A stretch of 64,000 nucleotides of DNA from Flavobacteriales bacterium UBA6051. GTDB lineage: Bacteria > Bacteroidota > Bacteroidia > Flavobacteriales_D > Crocinitomicaceae. The position numbers and the translations under genes are program-made. Below are positions 7,844 to 17,800 of this stretch, in pieces; the stretch's first letter is position 1; every line of letters starts with the position of its first letter. Under the pieces are notes generated by a model. That model ran no database searches, was not told the DNA's origin, and saw only the letters and a list, made by a program, of their open reading frames with translations. The stretch covers positions 1-64,000 of the forward strand of contig DIYP01000012.1 of the NCBI GenBank assembly GCA_002427735.1, read 5' to 3'.

Positions 7844-9286
7844 ATGGAAAAACTGCAAAACTTTATCAATGGTGAATACTGTGATCCGGTGAAGGATCAG
7901 TATATGGATAATTACGAGCCAGCATCTGGAACCGTTTATTGTCAGATTCCAAATTCCACTGCCGAAGATGTTGAATTGGCTGTGGAAGCAGCGAATAGCG
8001 CTTTCCCAGTGTGGTCTGGAATGAGTGTTAGCGAACGAAGCAAGATTCTCGTTAAGCTTTCGGAGGGAATTGAACGAAGAATGGATGAATTTGTGAAAGC
8101 GGAATCCAGAGATAATGGAAAACCACTTTCATTGGCCGGTCATGTTGATATTCCCAGAGCGGTTTCTAATTTCCATTTTTTTGCGACTGCCATTTTGCAC
8201 TATGCATCTGAATCACATAACATGGAAGGAGTAGGAGTGAATTATACATTGCGCAAACCCATTGGAATTGTTGGATGTATCTCTCCATGGAATTTACCAC
8301 TATACTTGTTTTCATGGAAAATTGCGCCTGCTCTGGCCGCTGGAAATTGCGTAATTGCTAAGCCGTCTGAGGTTACACCGTACACAGCATATCTTTTGGG
8401 TAAAGTAGCGCAAGAAGCTGGCATGCCGCCTGGTGTATTGAATATCTTGCATGGAGAAGGTGGGAACGCAGGTGACGCGATTGTAAAACACCCCAGAATC
8501 AAAGCGATTTCATTTACTGGTGGAACGGCTACTGGTGAGTATATTGCCAGAACTGCGGCACCGATGTTCAAAAAGCTATCGTTGGAGTTAGGTGGGAAAA
8601 ATCCCAATATCATTTTTGCGGATTGCGACTTCAAAGAAATGTTGAGCACTACTTTGCGTTCTTCTTTTGCAAATCAAGGACAAATTTGCTTGTGTGGGTC
8701 GCGTATTTTCGTTGAACGCCCGATTTATGAAAAATTCAAAGAGGAGTTTGTGAAGCGGGTGGAAAATACGGTTGTTGCGCATCCGGATAATCCAGAAGCT
8801 AAATTAGGAGCTGTCGTTTCCAAACCACATATGGAAAAAGTACTTTCTTATGTAGAGTTGGCAAAAGAAGAAGGTGGAACGGTGCTTACAGGCGGGACGC
8901 GTGTTGTATTGGACGCTCCCTATGATCAGGGATATTATTTGCGACCTACAGTTATTGAAGGGCTTTCTTATGATTGTAGAACAAATCAGGAAGAGATTTT
9001 TGGCCCAGTCGTAACTATTACTCCTTTTGATACTGAGGAAGAAGTATTGATGATGGCCAACTCAACAAAATACGGTTTGAGCTCGACGCTTTGGACCTCC
9101 GACTTAAAAAGAGCGCACCGAATGGCAAATGAGCTCGAGGCAGGTATTGTTTGGATCAATGCTTGGTTGGTACGTGATCTTCGCACTCCTTTTGGAGGAG
9201 TAAAGGCGTCAGGGGTCGGACGAGAAGGTGGCTGGGAAGCACTACGATTCTTTACCGAACCAAAAAATGTTTTTGTAAAATACTAG
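7844..9286 (+). CDS. Aldehyde dehydrogenase, 2-aminomuconate/2-hydroxymuconate semialdehyde type
   Basis: 480 residues, full-length ALDH. Visible: NAD-binding GCISPWNLPLYLF, KPSEVTPYTAYL, FTGGTATGEYI, LELGGKNPNI with the general-base Glu, and the catalytic cysteine C282 in FANQGQICLCGSRIFVE. The QICLC-SRIFV context is characteristic of the ALDH8A1 / 2-aminomuconate-semialdehyde dehydrogenase branch, which oxidises muconic semialdehydes in tryptophan (kynurenine) or aromatic meta-cleavage pathways using NAD+. No other kynurenine pathway gene is adjacent, so the exact substrate is inferred from motif similarity only. It has its own promoter-like element and a bidirectional terminator. Confidence 0.85.
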   Translation: MEKLQNFINGEYCDPVKDQYMDNYEPASGTVYCQIPNSTAEDVELAVEAANSAFPVWSGMSVSERSKILVKLSEGIERRMDEFVKAESRDNGKPLSLAGHVDIPRAVSNFHFFATAILHYASESHNMEGVGVNYTLRKPIGIVGCISPWNLPLYLFSWKIAPALAAGNCVIAKPSEVTPYTAYLLGKVAQEAGMPPGVLNILHGEGGNAGDAIVKHPRIKAISFTGGTATGEYIARTAAPMFKKLSLELGGKNPNIIFADCDFKEMLSTTLRSSFANQGQICLCGSRIFVERPIYEKFKEEFVKRVENTVVAHPDNPEAKLGAVVSKPHMEKVLSYVELAKEEGGTVLTGGTRVVLDAPYDQGYYLRPTVIEGLSYDCRTNQEEIFGPVVTITPFDTEEEVLMMANSTKYGLSSTLWTSDLKRAHRMANELEAGIVWINAWLVRDLRTPFGGVKASGVGREGGWEALRFFTEPKNVFVKY

Positions 9287-9291
9287 CATAA

Positions 9292-9316
9292 AAAAGCCGC
9301 TCAATGAGCGGCTTTT
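9292..9316. terminator. Bidirectional intrinsic terminator
   Basis: Perfect stem AAAAGCCGCTCA/TGAGCGGCTTTT lying between two converging genes. The A-run and T-run flanks allow it to end transcription from both the aldehyde dehydrogenase (plus) and the T9SS protein gene (minus). Confidence 0.9.
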
Positions 9317-9338
9317 CAGTATATCAATTTGAACCTGT

Positions 9339-10106
9339 CTATTTCAAGGTCAATTTTCTTGTTCCAGTTTTCCCGTCGGCAAGAACACGAACAAAATAAA
9401 CGCCAGAAAGCTCATTACTAAGATCAACGGCAATTGCATTGCTCTGAGCAGCAGCACTTCGAACAATTCTTCCAGATAGGTCTAATACTTCAACATCAAA
9501 TGAATGAACGGTATTCTCTGAAAGAGTGATAGTAACAACTCCTTCTGATGGGTTCGGTGCCATAGTAAACTGCGCGGTATTTTCAAGATTGAACAACCCT
9601 GCGTTTAAATCCTCCCAATAAATTTCAATCTTCGCATAATACGTATCGTTCAAATTAATCTCATCGGTGAATACAGTTTGTTGCGGAATAGTTGATAAAT
9701 CAAATTGTTCCACCTGCTGGCGATCATTGATCGCATCGTCACCCAAGGCACTTGAACAACCTGGACTCAAGTTATCGGACTCAAATCCACTCATTTCAAA
9801 CGTAATGTATCCAGTGTTAACACCTGTTTCATTCGCAATCTCAAGATCTTGAATGTCCTTCCATGCACCATAGGCCGCTTCATTGTCGTCTTCATAAATC
9901 CAGCAACTTGTATGCTCGTTTGATTCTCCGTCCAACGTCCAGATATTAAAAACAGGGTCCTGAGGGGCATTTATACAGAAAGGAGCACCACCATCGCAAT
10001 CGTCAGCGCGTGCCATTAGTTCTGTAATTGTAACTGTATAAGCCACATTGTATTGCCCGAATGAAATTGCTGGCAACATACATAATAAGAGTAAAGATTT
10101 TTTCAT
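9339..10106 (-). CDS. Secreted protein of unknown function with T9SS sorting tail
   Basis: 255 residues. Signal peptide MKKSLLLLCMLPAISFGQ, then a ~150-residue unrecognised domain with paired cysteines (ADDCDGGAPFC, HTSCWIY, SPGCSS) suggesting disulfides, and a C-terminal type IX sorting domain beginning FTMAPNPSEGVVTITL and ending RKLTLK. The N-terminal region (VAYTVTITELMARADDCDG) is a pattern I associate with T9SS cargo of unknown role; no catalytic motif is evident. It is preceded by a clear -7 element and isolated by terminators on both sides, so it is a monocistronic unit. Confidence 0.7.
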   Translation of the reverse strand: MKKSLLLLCMLPAISFGQYNVAYTVTITELMARADDCDGGAPFCINAPQDPVFNIWTLDGESNEHTSCWIYEDDNEAAYGAWKDIQDLEIANETGVNTGYITFEMSGFESDNLSPGCSSALGDDAINDRQQVEQFDLSTIPQQTVFTDEINLNDTYYAKIEIYWEDLNAGLFNLENTAQFTMAPNPSEGVVTITLSENTVHSFDVEVLDLSGRIVRSAAAQSNAIAVDLSNELSGVYFVRVLADGKTGTRKLTLK

Positions 10107-10126
10107 AAGCCTAATATTTCGTGCGC

Positions 10127-10134
10127 CAAAGTTA
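10127..10134 (-). promoter_or_regulatory. Bacteroidota -7 element
   Basis: Minus strand reads TAACTTTG, a perfect TAnnTTTG match, 20 nt ahead of the ATG of the T9SS protein gene ending at 9339. Confidence 0.6.
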
Positions 10135-10155
10135 GCTTAACTTACCTAAATAAAA

Positions 10156-10180
10156 AAACGGAAGACATTGCCTTCCGTTT
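10156..10180 (-). terminator. Intrinsic terminator of the secreted protease gene
   Basis: Stem AAACGGAAG/CTTCCGTTT with a 7-nt loop; on the minus strand the stem is followed by a T-run. It sits 20 nt past the stop of the protease gene. Confidence 0.85.
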
Positions 10181-10200
10181 CCTTATTTTTCACTGATAAT

Positions 10201-12282
10201 TTATTTTCTTATTACGATGCGCTTTGTCGCATGTGAAGCGCCATTACTTACTGTAAGCATATATGTTCCATTGGCGGCATCTCCGAGGTCAAACGACAAC
10301 GATTCTGTATTCATCGTTTCCGTATGAACAACTCTCCCTGCAATGTCTTTCACAGTAAAGGTATATTCATCACCATTCGGGTTCGACATTTCAATGTTGA
10401 ATGCCCCATTATTTGGGTTTGGATAAAGGTTGAACGACATAGCTTCAAGGTCAACCAACCCAACAAAGGAGTTAACGGTGTAGCTATCTGTAGTTGTACA
10501 ACCGTTGGCATCAGTCACCGTTACGTCGTATGTTCCACCTACTAAACCAGTCAAATCCTCGTCCGTAGAAGTATATCCGTTTGGTCCTGTCCAGCTGTAA
10601 GTAAACGGCGCTGTTCCACCAAATACGGTAAGGTTTACTGCACCACTGTTTGCTGAAAACTCAGGAGTTGTTCCTCCACCTGTTGTCATTTGTGCAGGTC
10701 CGCTAATTGTTACATTCACCGTAGTTGAACACGTGTCGCCGTCAATAACAATGATTGAATAACTCCCCTGCGTCAAACCTGTGAATGTTCCATTTGATTG
10801 CGGTCCATTTCCGATATCCCACGTTGCATTTGTTGAATTACCTGTATCAAAATTAACAGTTACAGAAGCTGTGTTATCGCCAAAGCAATCTTCTTCTTGA
10901 GTCGTGAAAGAATATGAAGATGCGCAATAAGTAATTGGATCAAATCCGTCCAATTCCGTATTTCCATCGTCATTTGGGTCCAACCAGTGCTTTAATTGAT
11001 TTGTAGAATTACTTCCACTAGGCTCCCATGAATAAGAAACTTTTCCATAATAATCCGGAGCACTTAAGTTGAAACATGATGCGCCTCCACCCCAAAGTTG
11101 GCCAACAATCTGTCCATTTTCATTGAACAACGGAGAACCAGAAGACCCACCTTCTGTAGTTGTATTGCGATCCCACACAACACGCCATTGGCTGTTTGGT
11201 TCGCTTGAGCCCATTCCATTGGCTGAGGTTGGAGCATCGTCGTCAAAGGCTAGTTTCTTTATATCACCTGCAGGATGATGAACGCAATGCGTTGTTGCAG
11301 CAGGAGAATCTACATTATCCCATCCTGGGAAATACGTATTGTAAGAATCAGGCACTGTACCATTGATCAGCCCTCCAGTAATTTCTACAAGACAGAAATC
11401 GGAAGGAACTCTTCTTGAACGAAGTGTTGCACCAGATAACGAAACAAATGAAGGTGATGAACCCGGGTTGGAACAATTTGCAGATTGCCAATTAAATCTG
11501 AAAATCCAGTTAGCTGGGTTACTGTAGCAGTGATTGGCTGTCAAAACATAAGGGGTCTGATCATTCAGTGTATTATTAATCATGGACCCTGAACAGAAGC
11601 CATTGCTTCCGGAAACAAGCATGACTGCGGCGCGAATCTCATTTTCGATAGGGTCACCATCTGGACAAGCAGCATTCATATTACAAGATCCAGAAGAACC
11701 AAATGCTTTTTCTTGAAATTCTGCAGCAGTTCTGTAACCATGTGTTACTTTATCTATCGTAAGAGTACCTGTATTATTCACATTTGTAGGAGCCACATAA
11801 TACTCTACAATTACTTCGCTACCAGGAACCAATTCTGTTCCCAACTGCCCCTCGTACGTATGATTTTGCGTAAACTTCCCGAGAATAAAGTCTTTCTGTG
11901 GGTTGAACACATAGAGCTCATTCCCTTCTGGAATAGAAACGTTCTCAAAAGTCAGATTAACCGTCAAGGCATCTTCACATGTCAGTGCCAATTGCCAAAT
12001 CTTACCTCCGTTAGAAAGTTCCGTCCATGTTCCAGAGTTATTCAGGTTTAGATTCGTTTCGTTGTTGTATCCAAATCGCCAGGGACCTGTCTTCTCTACA
12101 TCGTTAATCGCATCTTCTGACTTTAACTGAGCGATATTTGGAGTCACAAAATGCTGATGATCAACGGTCATTGCCTTCAGCGAATGCACAGCAGCCGTGC
12201 GCGGAGTCCCTCCGTCGCCTTGTTGTGCATAGCTTGCGCCCACAATAAGAGAGCACGATACTAAGAGTAGTGTTTTTTTCAT
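10201..12282 (-). CDS. Secreted lysyl-endopeptidase-like serine protease with T9SS tail
   Basis: 693 residues. Signal peptide (1-20), a propeptide-like region (~21-195), then a trypsin-fold protease with disulfide-rich start (GSCNMNAACPDG). Catalytic residues seen: H251 in TANHC, D295 in PSDFCLVEI, S381 in GGSSGSPLF. The order, the CxSG and ANHC context and length resemble Achromobacter lysyl endopeptidase (Lys-C) homologues of Bacteroidota. Following it are an SprB/PKD-like repeat region (~465-615, with VTISGPAQ and TYDVTVTDANGC) and a type IX sorting domain (NLYPNPNNGAFNIEM, ending RIVIRK). It is therefore an exported surface or released protease. The thioredoxin-like gene lies 32 nt upstream on the same strand. 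Confidence 0.85.
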   Translation of the reverse strand: MKKTLLLVSCSLIVGASYAQQGDGGTPRTAAVHSLKAMTVDHQHFVTPNIAQLKSEDAINDVEKTGPWRFGYNNETNLNLNNSGTWTELSNGGKIWQLALTCEDALTVNLTFENVSIPEGNELYVFNPQKDFILGKFTQNHTYEGQLGTELVPGSEVIVEYYVAPTNVNNTGTLTIDKVTHGYRTAAEFQEKAFGSSGSCNMNAACPDGDPIENEIRAAVMLVSGSNGFCSGSMINNTLNDQTPYVLTANHCYSNPANWIFRFNWQSANCSNPGSSPSFVSLSGATLRSRRVPSDFCLVEITGGLINGTVPDSYNTYFPGWDNVDSPAATTHCVHHPAGDIKKLAFDDDAPTSANGMGSSEPNSQWRVVWDRNTTTEGGSSGSPLFNENGQIVGQLWGGGASCFNLSAPDYYGKVSYSWEPSGSNSTNQLKHWLDPNDDGNTELDGFDPITYCASSYSFTTQEEDCFGDNTASVTVNFDTGNSTNATWDIGNGPQSNGTFTGLTQGSYSIIVIDGDTCSTTVNVTISGPAQMTTGGGTTPEFSANSGAVNLTVFGGTAPFTYSWTGPNGYTSTDEDLTGLVGGTYDVTVTDANGCTTTDSYTVNSFVGLVDLEAMSFNLYPNPNNGAFNIEMSNPNGDEYTFTVKDIAGRVVHTETMNTESLSFDLGDAANGTYMLTVSNGASHATKRIVIRK

Positions 12283-12314
12283 TGTTCCAGTTTTAGTTTA
12301 GAAAGTTTATTTTT

Positions 12315-12980
12315 TTAAGCTTTTACGCGCTTTATGCTGCATCCTCTCGGTGGAGTGGAATTCTCTTTAAACTTCTTACCCCCATCAAGGTAGTCCATAA
12401 CCTGATAAAGATAATCTTCGTCTTTTGAGCGTTTGCTGTCCCATGAATTATCAATACTTCCCTTGTAAATTAGTTTATCCTTCTCATCAAAGGCGTATAC
12501 ATGCGGTGTTGTTTTCGCACCCATGGCATTTGCTAATTCAGAATCAGTATCGACAACGTACGGCATCTCATAGCCGGCATTTTTTGCATGTTGTATCATT
12601 TCATTCATAGAATCAACACCATCGCGTTTTGCTTCATTTGAGTTGACCAATACAAAACCAATATTTCCTTTCTGAGCTCTATTGTACAAAGCAGCGTATT
12701 GTTTTTCCCACCCTTCAAAATTTTCACCCCCAACTACGAAAGGACACGTGTTACATGAAAAAACAACGATTAGTCCATTTTCTTTCTTAAAGTCTGAAAG
12801 CGATTTAGATGTACCGTCAATACCATCCATTTTGCGGGTAGGCATTGGGAGTTTATTTCCTAGTTTTAATCCATCATCTCCACCTGTTTTAATAAACGCT
12901 GTGGTGATGAAAAAGGTTGGAATAGCGAATAACAAAAAGGCTAATCCCAAACGTTGCTGATTTCTTGATAATAATGACAT
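12315..12980 (-). CDS. Membrane-anchored thioredoxin-fold redoxin
   Basis: 221 residues. One N-terminal membrane segment or uncleaved signal (LGLAFLLFAIPTFFITTAFI, 11-30) precedes an AhpC/TSA-type thioredoxin fold with the motif CNTCPFV (C76, C79) and a cis-proline context TTPHVYAF. The C-terminal PPRGCSIKR is common in this redoxin subgroup. It would act outside the cytoplasmic membrane in disulfide or peroxide chemistry, perhaps supporting cysteine-rich secreted proteins such as the neighbouring protease (inference). Divergent from the next gene by 55 nt. Confidence 0.8.
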   Translation of the reverse strand: MSLLSRNQQRLGLAFLLFAIPTFFITTAFIKTGGDDGLKLGNKLPMPTRKMDGIDGTSKSLSDFKKENGLIVVFSCNTCPFVVGGENFEGWEKQYAALYNRAQKGNIGFVLVNSNEAKRDGVDSMNEMIQHAKNAGYEMPYVVDTDSELANAMGAKTTPHVYAFDEKDKLIYKGSIDNSWDSKRSKDEDYLYQVMDYLDGGKKFKENSTPPRGCSIKRVKA

Positions 12981-13035
12981 TCTTAATAATTTAGCATGAA
13001 GATTGTTACACCGAACAGCACAAAATACGAAAAAT

Positions 13036-14262
13036 ATGAAGAATTTTATACTCGCAATTGCGCTAGCCCTTTCTGCAACTGGCTTTTCGCAGATTATCGA
13101 AATTGAAGCTGCTACACACCCTTATCATGATATTATTGAATGGAAAGGAATGGGGGCTTTATTGATGAGTAAAGATCCTTCTGGGGTTAATAAACAGATC
13201 AATTTAACATTGATTGGTGATCAGGAAACAAGTATTTGGGATCAGAAATTTACCCCTAAGAATGAGAAGTATTATTATATCTCTAGTGAAAATGCGCGAT
13301 ATGTCTACTTCCTTGATAACCTGGAATTAAAGAACGGGAAAATGTACTTCAGCCAATTGAATTCTGCTGGTAATGTAAAGTCTACATCGGGAGCAGTTGG
13401 AGCTGCAGTGAAGAAGTTGGGTAGTTACGATTACAATGCGTTGGATTTAATCAATGTTGTTGTAACTGATAAAGCGCTGGTGTTTCATTATCGTTACGAA
13501 GTAAAAAAGAATAAGAGCGTTATGGAAATTGCGGTATTCATGACGCATCACAATTTCTTGTGTTATGCTGTTGAACTTGGAGAGATTCCTTATGTAGCAC
13601 TCAAAGATGAGGAGGTTGGTCACTTTGAGTATGTAGGTTTTACTGCAGATCAAATTTTCTTTGCGGCACGCGATTATAAAAACAAGAATAAGGGTTGGAG
13701 CATTAAAGAATATTCTTCAAAGGGTAAGCTATTGTCAGGGTATTTCATCGATGCACCAGAACAAGATTTATTGCCAATTGAGAACATTGGATTTGGAACC
13801 ACAGGGAAGTACTATTTGAAAAATAAATGGAGCATTGAAAAAGGAATTTTGACACAGATTAATGGCACTTTTTACTTGGTCGGCGGCCAGCGAAAGTCAG
13901 ATTCTGGTGCTGAGATCACCTTATTTGAGTTGGGCGGAGGTGTATGGAAAGAAGTAAATACAATGAAACTCAATTATTTCATAGAAAAGAAGAATCTAAG
14001 CTTAGGTATTTATCCTATGAACGAGGGAATTGGTTACCACCTTGATCATAACGGATATAACAAAGTAAGTTTGATCTCATTTAAGCCGAATACGGAATCC
14101 GCCCACAATGACTTTACCGAACGTACAATTTTCAATCCAAGTAGTGTGTTTGAGCGTAAGGAAAAAGAAGAATTTAATGTACTTTTGCCGGGCTTGCTAC
14201 TAACATTTGATACGAGTCAACTCAACAAACCTGGAGCAGTTAAATTTGAATTAAAGAAATAA
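13036..14262 (+). CDS. Secreted beta-rich protein of unknown function
   Basis: 408 residues from the ATG at 13036, chosen because it begins the signal peptide MKNFILAIALALSATGFSQ; an upstream in-frame start at 13003 would bury the signal. The mature part is rich in Tyr, Lys and Asn with a repetitive beta character and no cysteine cluster or T9SS tail. No family recognised. Its stop shares one base with the uridine kinase start (TAATG), so it heads an operon with udk and the histidine kinase. Periplasmic or lipid-free outer membrane localisation is inferred from the signal only. Confidence 0.65.
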   Translation: MKNFILAIALALSATGFSQIIEIEAATHPYHDIIEWKGMGALLMSKDPSGVNKQINLTLIGDQETSIWDQKFTPKNEKYYYISSENARYVYFLDNLELKNGKMYFSQLNSAGNVKSTSGAVGAAVKKLGSYDYNALDLINVVVTDKALVFHYRYEVKKNKSVMEIAVFMTHHNFLCYAVELGEIPYVALKDEEVGHFEYVGFTADQIFFAARDYKNKNKGWSIKEYSSKGKLLSGYFIDAPEQDLLPIENIGFGTTGKYYLKNKWSIEKGILTQINGTFYLVGGQRKSDSGAEITLFELGGGVWKEVNTMKLNYFIEKKNLSLGIYPMNEGIGYHLDHNGYNKVSLISFKPNTESAHNDFTERTIFNPSSVFERKEKEEFNVLLPGLLLTFDTSQLNKPGAVKFELKK

Positions 14263-14885
14263 TGATCATTGGAATTTGTGGTGGTAGTGGATCTGGGAAA
14301 ACGACTTTGCTAAAGCGACTTTGCACTGCATTTGAAGACCTTAAGCCAAGTGTATTCACCATGGATAACTATTATTATCCTATCGAGAAGCAATTGCTTG
14401 ATGAAAATGGATATTATAACTTTGATCTTCCCACTGCTTTAGACAAGCAAAGACTTGTTGAGGATCTGAGACGTCTAAAAAACGGAGAATCTATTTTGGT
14501 CAAGGAGTACCATTTCAACTCTCCACCGGATAAGCATGTATTGCTCACAATTGAACCTTCTGATTTAATTATTGTGGAAGGCCTGTTTCTTTTTCACTAT
14601 GCTGAAGTGCGGGAGCTACTTGATTACAGCATTTTTATCAATGTTGATCATAAAATTCAATTAGACAGAAGACTGTACAGAGATCAGGAAACGCGCGGTT
14701 ATACTCGTGAGGCTATCCTATATCAATGGGAGAATCACGTGATGCCTTGTTACGAGAATTATTTGCTACCTTACAAAAGTGTGGCAGATTTCCAGTTTAG
14801 AAATGATGCCAAAGCTGACGAAGATTTTGAACGACTAGCCGCTGAGGTTTCGTTGAAAATTGGAACAGAAGCAAAGGCGTATTGA
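14262..14885 (+). CDS. udk: Uridine kinase
   Basis: 207 residues. P-loop GGSGSGKT (residues 7-14), MDNYY substrate-loop, IIVEGLFLFHY and RRLYRDQETRGYT lid motif are all in place. The enzyme phosphorylates uridine (and cytidine) with ATP or GTP in pyrimidine salvage, in the cytoplasm. Length is normal. Start overlaps the previous stop by 1 nt and its stop overlaps the kinase start by 4 nt (TTGA), indicating translational coupling in a three-gene unit. Confidence 0.92.
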   Translation: MIIGICGGSGSGKTTLLKRLCTAFEDLKPSVFTMDNYYYPIEKQLLDENGYYNFDLPTALDKQRLVEDLRRLKNGESILVKEYHFNSPPDKHVLLTIEPSDLIIVEGLFLFHYAEVRELLDYSIFINVDHKIQLDRRLYRDQETRGYTREAILYQWENHVMPCYENYLLPYKSVADFQFRNDAKADEDFERLAAEVSLKIGTEAKAY

Positions 14886-17800
14886 TTAATTTTCTCAAAA
14901 AATATTACCTCATTCTTTCTGCAGTTGTCTGCAGCTTAATGTTTATTGCATATTACCAGCAAACATTTTCAGAAAGCTATGATGGGCCAGTTGATGATTT
15001 CAAGTCAAGCTTCCATGAGTTGGAAGACGAATTGGATGATGTTCTTCGTTTCAAAGGCGATGAAATAAAAAGAGATGGCGTCCTCAATCAATGGGAAAAT
15101 ATTGAAAGTGCTGGAGATATAAATGTGCATGTCTACAGAAATGATTCTCTGATTTTCTGGAATACGAACCAACTTCCTATTATTCGATTTGCTGATATCC
15201 ACTATCCATCAGAAGGAATATTGCACCTTCAGAACGGTTGGTATTTTGCTAAAATCAGGGAAATGGGCGAATACCAAATTTGTGCTTCTTTCCTCGTAAA
15301 GCAAGATTACGCGTACAATAACGACGAGTTGATTAACGATTTTGCGTCCCGTTTACGATTGCCATTTAAAGCCTCAGTTTCACTTGATCAGGATATTGGA
15401 TATCCAATTTTTTCTCAGGATGGCTGGTTTGTTTTTTCTGTGCTTCCAAATGAGTATCAAACTGCAGACAGAGTTGAGTCAATAGCATTGATGTTGCTCT
15501 TGATCGCTTGTATTGCTTTATGGCTCTATTGGTTCTCTTTTGTTAGGGCAAAGATGAATCAAAAATGGAGTTGGGTGCTTCCGCTAGTCGTAATTGCTGT
15601 CCGAATTGCATCACTCAAGCTGAGCTGGTTTGGCTTTATGCATGGTACAATGGGGCTTGATCCAAGTTTATATGCTACGAACGAATGGTTGCCGAACTTT
15701 TTTGAATACCTCGTTAATGTTGCTGTACTGGTATACTTAATGAATGAACTGGGTGCACGGCTTAAAACCATGAAAGAGTCAAAAGCTGGAAAGATGATAG
15801 CTTTTAGCTTCTTTGTTGGTTCATTTTCTTTTTGGGTACTCTTTTTATACCTCACAAAAGGACTTGTGGAGAATTCATCAATTCCACTTGTCATCGATGA
15901 ACTATTCTCGTTAAATATTTTCTCCATTATTGCAATTGGCAGCTTAGGGGTATTCTTTTACGCGTACTTTCATTTTGTCAACGTGATAATAGAAGCGTGC
16001 AAAAAACAGCTCATAACCGGCGCTCAGTTAGCCGTGTTGAGTTTTTTCATTTGCTGCACTTTTTTCTTCTACGAGATTAATTACGGCTATCAACTTTTCT
16101 TAGCGTCCATTTTCCCATTGGTGTTCTATGAATTGGTGTTGTATCTCGTATACCGCCACAAGCAATCAAATCAGTTAGGAATAGGAATCATCTTATTGCT
16201 GCTATTTTCTATCGTGACTTCAGCCAGTATCGATACTTTCAATTACAGAAAAGAAAAGGGAGAGCGCGAATTGTACGCGAATCAGCTTGCGACTGAAAAA
16301 AACATTGTAACAGAGGTAGAATATGCCAACTTGTCCAAAGAACTAAAGGAAGATAATTTCTTAAAACGTTTTATTAGTGCTCCTCGTCAAATTAGTATTT
16401 CTGATTTTCAGGAGGGAATCGAGCGTCGTTTATTCAATGGTTTTTGGGAGCGCTATGAAATGGAGTTCAATCTTTTTAATGATGCACACGAGGCACTTGT
16501 GGATCAAAGTAAAGAAGGAACGGAGGTCTACGATGCTTTGCAGGAAATTGTGGAACGATCAGGAACTCCATCTGAGATTGATACGAATATTTATTTGATA
16601 GAGGATAGAACGAAGCATTACAGCTACATCATTCGTCAAGAACTTTATGGAAGGGATTCTACACATGCCATTCTCTTTTGTACATTAAAATCCAAGAAAA
16701 TTCCTGAAGAAATTGGCTTTCCCCGTTTGTTAATCTCCACAAAGGCGAACGTTTTAGAGCCGCTTGAATCATATTCAATCGCTAAGTACTATGATGGTCG
16801 AATGACTACCAAGTATGGTAGCTTTAATTACCCTTCTTCACACCATGTAATGCTTCCGAAGGATTTAACGACTAAAGGGTTTTTCGATTATGGAGGATTT
16901 AATCACTTTGCACTGCAAAAGACGGAGAACGATGTAATTGTCCTTTCCATTCGCAATCATACGCTTGTCGATTTCATCACTTCGTTTTCATATTTGTTCA
17001 CCTTTTATGGATTGCTTCTTTTGCCGTTGGTGTTTCGCCTAAATTCAAAAGGAGGTTTCGGGAAAACACTCAGTCTGGCAATGAAGATTCAGGCGGGATT
17101 AATCTCCCTGGTATTTTTATCACTCCTGGCATTTGGCTGGGGAAGTGGTGTATTCGTGAATACTCAATATAATCAGTTTACGAACGATGTGATTCGTGAA
17201 AAACTCAATTCAGTGGAAGCCGAGGTAGGGGCGAAATTGGGAGGCTTTGATGAGTTGAATATCTACGAAAACGGTAATTACATGCAGAAGATTTTGCAAA
17301 AATTTGCTCGGGTCTTCTTTACAGATATAAACATGTATGATACAGACGGATATCTATTGGCTACTTCACGTCCAAAAGTATTTAATATTGGACTTCAGAG
17401 TGAGCAAATGAATCCAAATGCCTACAAGCATATTAGGCTGCGTCAACAAAGCGAATTTGTTCAGCACGAAAGTATTGGAGAACTGAATTTTTCTTCTGCT
17501 TATAAGCCCTTTTATAATAAACGAGGAGAACTAATGGGCTACATTAATCTTCAGCATTTTGGACAACAACGGGAGTTTGAAAATCAAATTCAGAAGTTTC
17601 TGGTGGCCATCATTAACGTATTTATTTTACTATTGGCAATTTCAGTGATACTGGCCATTTTTATCTCTAACTGGTTGACCTCACCGCTGCGAATACTGCA
17701 AGAGAATTTTGCGCGCGTAAAATTTGGAAAGCATAATGAACAAATTTTGTACGATCGGGAAGATGAAATAGGTTCGTTGGTTAAAGATTATAACAAGAAA